64,000 nucleotides of DNA from Lamellibrachia satsuma (taxonomy: Eukaryota; Annelida; Polychaeta; Sabellida; Siboglinidae), in assembly GCA_033239005.1 (NCBI GenBank), contig BSQZ01000073.1:2643501-2707500 (forward strand). Reading direction: 5' to 3'. The position numbers and the translations under genes are program-made. Under the pieces are notes generated by a model. That model was not told the DNA's origin. It saw only the letters and a program-made list of their open reading frames with translations, and did no database searches. This document shows positions 58,197 to 64,000 of this stretch, one piece after another. Every line of letters starts with the position of its first letter. The first letter of the stretch is position 1.

Positions 58197-58689
58197 TTAG
58201 AACAACAATGAAACATCCCTCAAGTGCATAACGTAGAACTTTTCACACATTTGACCTGACAGATCAGTACAACTAAAGGCATACGATATCATGTATTAAC
58301 GCGTAACTGAACAATAATGTAACGTGTAATAGAACGCCAGCAAATACCGACAATACTTAGACGATAAAAAGCGACGAAATGTTCGTAAGGAAGAGGAAAA
58401 TAGTTTTACGACCACAACAGTTTCGTCGCCGGTTTTCTTTATAGGAAGCGAGGACAGGACATAATTGCTGGTAATTAAAGTGACCGCTCTGGTTACTTAA
58501 ATGCGGGAAGAAATAGTGATCAAACTTTTCTTGGATTTAACAGTTTTTCCCTAATAACGTTCGACATGAATCGGAACGCCATCAAACGTTCTTCGTTTGT
58601 TCTGAACAGTTAAATTCTTGTTCTTAACAGTATACTAACAGTATATTGTATTTGTTATCTCGGTGATGTATTTGTGTAAGTCCTAAAAC
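58197..58689. other. Unique DNA
   Basis: No recognised gene. A homeodomain-like GGTAATTAAAGTGACC at about 58470 is noted only. Confidence 0.4.
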
Positions 58690-58702
58690 ATCGTATCCAG
58701 AC

Positions 58703-58815
58703 ATTTGGTCACAAGACGTTTGGTCACAAGACGTTTGGTGACACGACATTTGGTCACGAGACATTTGGTGACACGACATTTGGCCACATAATGCAAAGCA
58801 TGACGTTTGGTCACA
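58703..58815. repeat. 16-bp repeat ATTTGGTCACAAGAC, left end, 6-7 copies
   Basis: Units alternate TTTGGTCAC and TTTGGTGAC with ACAAGAC/ACACGAC. It forms the left inverted end; two to three units make the right end. Confidence 0.88.
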
Positions 58816-58911
58816 GGTCTACTTCGACGCCAGACTAAATACTTTAAAAGACTATGTTCTGCAAACACAAACAGTGTGTTGTTACGTCGGTGGCTTCATC
58901 TGGATTCACTT

Positions 58912-59187
58912 GATGTGTGCCAGTAGTAATGTGTGCCAGTATTGTTGCTGTTAGATGTTTGATGTGTGCCAGTATTATTGCTGTTAGATGTTTGATGTGT
59001 GCCAGTATTATTGCTGTTAGATGTTTGATGTGTGCCAGTATTATTGCTGTTAGATGTTTGATGTGTGCCAGTATTATTGCTGTTAGATGTTTGATGTGTG
59101 CCAGTATTATTGCTGTTAGATTTTTGATGTGTGCCAGTATTATTGCTGTTAGATGTTTGATGTGTGCCAGTATTATTGCTGTTAGAA
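58912..59187. repeat. 33-bp minisatellite GTGTGCCAGTATTATTGCTG, 8 copies
   Basis: Near-identical units; period 33 gives an 11-residue minus repeat (SNNTGTHQT) and a plus one (CASIIAVRCLM), by-products. Confidence 0.95.
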
Positions 59188-59216
59188 AACTGATTTTTTT
59201 CTTTGATTAGCAAACA

Positions 59217-61755
59217 CTGATGGGCCACTGCACCGCTCTGTATCTTGTAGGTACAGGCGGTGATGGGCCACCGCACCGCTCTGTATCTTGTAGGTACAGG
59301 CGGTGATGGGCCACCACATCGCTCTGTATCTTGTAGGTACACGCGGTGATGGACCACCGCACCGCTCTGTATCTTGTAGGTACAGGCGGTGATGGGCCAC
59401 CGCATCGCTGGGTATCTTGTAGGTACAGGCGGTGATGGGCCACCGCACCGCTCTGTATCTTGTAGGTACAGGCGGTGATGGGCCACCGCACCGCTCTGTA
59501 TCTTGTAGGTACAGGCGGTGATGGGCCACTGCATCGCTCTGTATCTTGTAGGTACAGGCTGTGATGGACCATTGCGTCGCTCTGTATCTTGTAGGTACAG
59601 GCGGTGATGGGCCACTGCATCGCTCTGTATCTTGTAGGTACAGGCGGTGATGGGCCACTGCGCCGCTCTGTATCTTGTAGGTACAGGCGGTGATGGGCCA
59701 CTGCATCGCTCTGTATCTTGTAGGTACAGGCTGTGATGGACCACTGCGCCGCTCTGTATCTTGTAGGTACAGGCTGTGATGGACCACTGCGCCGCTCTGT
59801 ATCTTGTAGGTACAGGCGGTGATGGGCCACTGCATCGCTCTGTATCTTATAGGTACAGGCTGTGATGGACCACTGCGCCGCTCTGTATCTTGTAGGTACA
59901 GGCGGTGATGGGCCACTGCATCGCTCTGTATCTTGTAGGTACAGGCGGTGATGGGCCACTGCGCCGCTCTGTATCTTGTAGGTACAGGCGGTGATGGGCC
60001 ACTGCATCGCTCTGTATCTTGTAGGTACAGGCTGTGATGGACCACTGCGCCGCTCTGTATCTTGTAGGTACAGGCTGTGATGGACCACTGCGCCGCTCTG
60101 TATCTTGTAGGTACAGGCGGTGATGGGCCACTGCATCGCTCTGTATCTTGCAGGTACAGGCTGTGATGGACCACTGCGCCGCTCTGTATCTTGTAGGTAC
60201 AGGCGGTGATGGGCCACTGCATCGCTCTGTATCTTGCAGGTACAGGCTGTGATGGACCACTGCGCCGCTCTGTATCTTGTAGGTACAGGCGGTGATGGAC
60301 CACTGCGCCGCTCTGTATCTTGTAGGTACAGTCGGTGATGGACCACTGCGCCGCTCTGTATCTTGCAGGTACAGGCTGTGATGGACCACTGCACCGCTCT
60401 GTATCTTGTAGGTACAGGCGGTGATGGGCCACCGCACCGCTCTGTATCTTGTAGGTACAGGCGGTGATGGGCCACTGCATCGCTCTGTATCTTGCAGGTA
60501 CAGGCTGTGATGGACCACTGCACCGCTCTGTATCTTGCAGGTACAGGCTGTGATGGACCACTGCACCGCTCTGTATCTTGCAGGTACAGGCGGTGATGGA
60601 CCACTGCACCGCTCTGTATCTTTTAGGTACAGGCAGTGATGGACCACTGCACCGCTCTGTATCTTGCAGGTACAGGCGGTGATGGACAACTGCACCGCTC
60701 TGTATCTTGTAGGTACAGGCGGTGATGGACCACTGCACCGCTCTGTATCTTGTAGGTACAGGCGGTGATGGGCCACTGCATCGCTCTGTATCTTGTAGGT
60801 ACAGGCGGTGATGGACCACTGCACCGCTCTGTATCTTGTAGGTACAGGCGGTGATGGGCCACTGCATCGCTCTGTATCTTGTAGGTACAGGCGGTGATGG
60901 ACCACTGCACCGCTCTGTATCTTGTAGGTACAGGCGGTGATGGGCCACTGTACCGCTCTGTATCTTGTAGGTACAGGTGGTGATGGGCCACTGTACCGCT
61001 CTGTATCTTGTAGGTACAGGCGGTGATGGACCACTGCACCGCTGGGTATCTTGTAGGTACAGGCGGTGATGGACCACTGCACCGCTCTGTATCTTGCAGG
61101 TACAGGCTGTGATGGACCACTGCACCGCTCTGTATCTTGTAGGTACAGGCGGTGATGGACAACTGCACCGCTCTGTATCTTGTAGGTACAGTCGGTGATG
61201 GACCACTGCACCGCTCTGTATCTTGTAGGTACAGGCGGTGATGGACCACTGCACCGCTCTGTATCTTGCAGGTACAGGCTGTGATGGACCACTGCATCGC
61301 TCTGTATCTTGTAGGTACAGGCGGTGATGGACCACTGCACCGCTGGGTATCTTGTAGGTACAGGCGGTGATGGACCACTGCACCGCTCTGTATCTTGCAG
61401 GTACAGGCTGTGATGGACCACTGCACCGCTCTGTATCTTGTAGGTACAGGCGGTGATGGACCACTGCACCGCTCTGTATCTTGTAGGTACAGGCGGTGAT
61501 GGACAACTGCACCGCTCTGTATCTTGTAGGTACAGGCGGTGATGGACCACTGCACCGCTCTGTATCTTGCAGGTACAGGCTGTGATGGACCACTGCACCG
61601 CTCTGTATCTTGTAGGTACAGGCGGTGATGGACAACTGCACCGCTCTGTATCTTGTAGGTACAGGCGGTGATGGACCACTGCACCGCTCTGTATCTTGTA
61701 GGTACAGGGGGTGATGGGCCACTGCACCCCTCTGCAGCTGTATCTTGTAGGTACA
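59217..61755. repeat. 43-bp minisatellite (CTGTATCTTGTAGGTACAGG), 59 copies, 2.5 kb
   Basis: Unit CTGTATCTTGTAGGTACAGG, CGGTGATGGGCCACTGCACC, GCT. The first word folds: CTGTA...TACAG. Variants (GGGCC/GGACC, GCATC/GCACC/GCGCC, CTTGC/CTTGT, GGCTG/GGCGG) occur in ordered runs: GCGCC in the left-middle, GGACCACTGCACC on the right. The unit has no stop in any minus frame, so minus frames of 377-846 residues exist; I consider these chance. Confidence 0.97.
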
Positions 61756-61833
61756 TTTAAAAAAAGTTTTGTTGTGTTTACTAAAAACTGACCAAATGTT
61801 TTGTGACCAAATGTCTTGTGACCAAATATCGTA

Positions 61834-62957
61834 GATCCGTAAAACATATCTTTAGCAAATCGTCAGTTTGTGTCAGCAAATATCCAACGAGCGAACCGGA
61901 GAACACCAGAAAGTCATAAGTTCACAACACGTGTGATTTGGCACGATCTACTTTGTGACGTCACGAGGTCTCAGGTCGGGCCAAGATGGGCACGGAGATA
62001 TCCGTCGTATCGAGTTCACGAGAAGATCAGCAGGTTTCACTGACCACACATGCCGCGTTGCTGAGATCAATGGAGACCAAACAAACGCTCTACGACATTC
62101 AGCAAACACAGGCGGTTACGACAAATCGGCAACGTTTTTTGCGGTTTCTTACATTCCATCCCATACCCCCCCAACCTTGCAGCAGACGGTGGTTCATTAA
62201 CGCGCCTAGCGACGCCTGACCGTGAATTGAATTACTGTGTTCACGTCAATAACAGGTGAACGCCGGAAGTGTCGCGGTGAAGAGTCGCACGAGTTGTCTC
62301 TATTTGAGCTGTTCTCGCGGGTGTTCAATAACAACACGATCGTCTCACTGTGTTAATACCGCCAGAAGCCAACACAACGACCGCCCGGGCAAGGAACGGG
62401 CTGGATGAGTGAGATATGAAAGGGAACGGAGGAAGGAAACGCTGGGAGTTCAAGGGAAGGAATACAAAACACAAAAAGACAATGCACCATTGGTGAAACG
62501 GGGGTAGAAATGTTGAGGATATTTTGTGAGTTATCGATAATTTTGACTAAACGAACTTCCCTACCGTTTAAAGGCACACATGGGTATTGAATTATAGCTT
62601 TCATCTTACACAAAAACATGAACATGCTTCAACAAAGTGCTCAACATAAAACGAAACGAAATTCGTGACATATGTAATTTTGCATAATAATTAATCAATG
62701 CACGAAAACATTAAATAAAATAACTGCGACAGCTAATCATAGTTGTTATGCGGTTTCGTAAAATTTGTTTTTCATGTGTGATGCATTTAATCTCAATCTA
62801 ATGTACGATGTTTATCTGAACACTCATGTTTCCGTTTTTTCCTGTCTGAAACATTTAAATGACCACTATCCGCTGTGATACTCCTTACTATCTCGGTTCC
62901 AAAGCCACATGAAGTTGTGGTTTTAGTGGCAAAATTGACGTTTTTGCGACTGTAAAT
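61834..62957. other. Unique DNA with a small CpG-rich patch; one weak frame
   Basis: A 77-codon plus frame starts with a good context (CCAAGATGGGC) at 61986: MGTEISVVSSSREDQQVSL… with a possible helical middle (HAALLRSMETKQTLYDIQQT). No splice site or family was recognised. It could be a first exon, but is not called as a gene. The rest is AT-rich and empty. Confidence 0.3.
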
Positions 62958-63077
62958 GTGATACAGCTGTGCGATAGGAAACATTATGTGATACAACTGT
63001 GAGATAGGAAACATTATGTGATACAACTGTGCGATAGGAAACATTATGTGATACAACTGTGCGATATGACATATTAT
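62958..63077. repeat. 30-bp minisatellite GTGATACAACTGTGCGATAG, 4 copies
   Basis: Four units with GAAACATTAT; the last decays to GATATGACATATTATG. Confidence 0.92.
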
Positions 63078-63632
63078 GCTATGCGATTGACAAAACTTAT
63101 AACATGTCGACATTTACAAATACAATTTTTCAAGCAAATTTTAACAATAAAATGTATTTGTGAATATTTATTACACACTTAAATTCACTTATATTAAAGA
63201 AAGATTGAGTCATCCCTATCGTCATCCGAAGGACTCTCTGCAAAGAGAGAATCTGTAGCGTTCTCGCATTTTGTGTCGAACTGGCAACGGCAGTTAACAA
63301 GGTAATCCTTATCATGAGCCCTGGTTTCTAAATAATCTCCTAAGTCACACTAATCTATTCACTTATCATGTTATTATATCATGGAAGTTCGATATGTGAC
63401 TGAATAAACTTAACTCTGATTGCTTCATTATGGTAAGGTATTAGATTGACCTTACACTGCCACTGGCAGTTTACGTACACTGGCACCTGATCCTTATATA
63501 CTGGAATATACGTCCTTATAAGTTATACGTGTCTTGTAATGACGTTTGATCAATCAGTTTTTGCTGTTGGTATGTCGTAGTTTGTTGTTGGGCGGCTGAA
63601 CTAGCCAACCAACTGTAACATTATAGCATGCA

Positions 63633-63634
<2 letters not shown>
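63078..63634. other. AT-rich unique DNA
   Basis: No recognised feature. Confidence 0.4.
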
Positions 63635-63674
<40 letters not shown>

Positions 63675-63707
63675 ATAATATGTTGATATGTGAGTCATTG
63701 TTATTTT

Positions 63708-63793
<86 letters not shown>

Positions 63794-63806
63794 AAAATAT
63801 ATATAT

Positions 63807-63886
<80 letters not shown>
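63635..63886. repeat. Two (TA)n tracts (63637-63671 and 63711-63886)
   Basis: The second tract is interrupted by ATAATATA twice and by AAGAAA once. Frames of Y/I repeats on both strands are artefacts. The last 114 bases of the window are unique and empty. Confidence 0.95.
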
Positions 63887-63891
<5 letters not shown>

Positions 63892-64000
63892 GAGTACTTG
63901 CTGGGTTTTTTCTTAGATTGTATAGCATGACTGTCTTACAAGAACTAATATGCATCAGATTACTAGCTAACTGCCAAAGACATCCGACGAACACGAAACA

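Larger units (their letters stand above)
58690..61833. mobile_element. Probable composite element: two minisatellites between inverted TTTGGTCAC ends
   Basis: The left edge has ATTTGGTCACAAGACGTTTG at 58703 and repeats of TTTGGTCAC to about 58815. The right edge (61790-61827) is the inverse: ACCAAATG, then TTTTGTGACCAAATG and TCTTGTGACCAAAT. ATCGTA occurs at both borders (58690-58695; 61828-61833); it abuts the right repeat but is separated from the left by 7 bases, so the target duplication is unsure. Inside lie a 33-bp and a 43-bp array. No transposase is seen, and the superfamily is unknown. Confidence 0.6.

Noticed and set aside
59182..61847. Minus frames of 846, 666, 465 and 377 codons
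   Set aside because: They are overlapping frames of a 43-bp array that lacks stops in all three minus frames; no start or splice context and no non-repetitive domain.

Overview
This is nuclear DNA of an animal, most likely a marine invertebrate; I cannot place it more closely. The grounds are CR1/Jockey-type LINE fragments, hAT-type DNA transposons with 8-bp target duplications, tRNA-derived SINE heads, splice-bounded exon candidates, AT-rich intergenic DNA and a very heavy load of micro- and minisatellites. By a rough tally of the arrays listed, tandem repeats fill about half of the window. There are no operons, ribosome binding sites or CRISPR arrays. Almost every long open frame is a by-product of a tandem array.

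Layout. 1-2.4 kb: a decayed LINE reverse transcriptase split by a 555-bp hAT-type element. 2.4-6.6 kb: AT-rich unique DNA. 6.65-19.02 kb: one continuous 57/58-bp satellite of about 210 units. 19.14-20.51 kb: a hAT-type element carrying two minisatellites. 20.6-27.5 kb: pieces of one possible plus-strand gene (candidate exons at 20.59 and 26.50 kb, possible polyA signal at 27.55 kb), with a SINE whose tRNA-like head is present seven times (23.2-23.8 kb) and several minisatellites in the presumed introns. 27.6-34.1 kb: CpG-rich and coding-like minisatellites alternating with CpG-rich unique islands. 34.43-35.56 kb: a second copy of the minisatellite-bearing hAT family, arranged as a large palindrome. 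35.7-48.6 kb: 14-, 84-, 26-, 21- and 20-bp arrays plus long (TA)n, (ACGC)n and (GT)n runs. 48.8-56.4 kb: four tandem arrays among at least three fragments of a second LINE family, and a cluster of TGTAACAACT-type inverted repeats. 57.5-58.2 kb: a GT/GTGA tract. 58.7-61.8 kb: two minisatellites (33 and 43 bp) between inverted TTTGGTCAC repeats, probably another composite transposon. 61.8-64 kb: mostly unique AT-rich DNA ending in (TA)n.

The strongest theme is the association of minisatellites with transposons. Two related hAT-type copies carry the same 31-bp repeat between CAGAC...-type termini and near-perfect 8-bp target duplications. A SINE has seven tandem copies of its pol III promoter unit, and a 3.1-kb block holds two arrays between inverted ends. 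This suggests that minisatellites here are born or spread inside mobile elements. No complete protein-coding gene can be supported; the exon candidates are partial and their protein family was not recognised.
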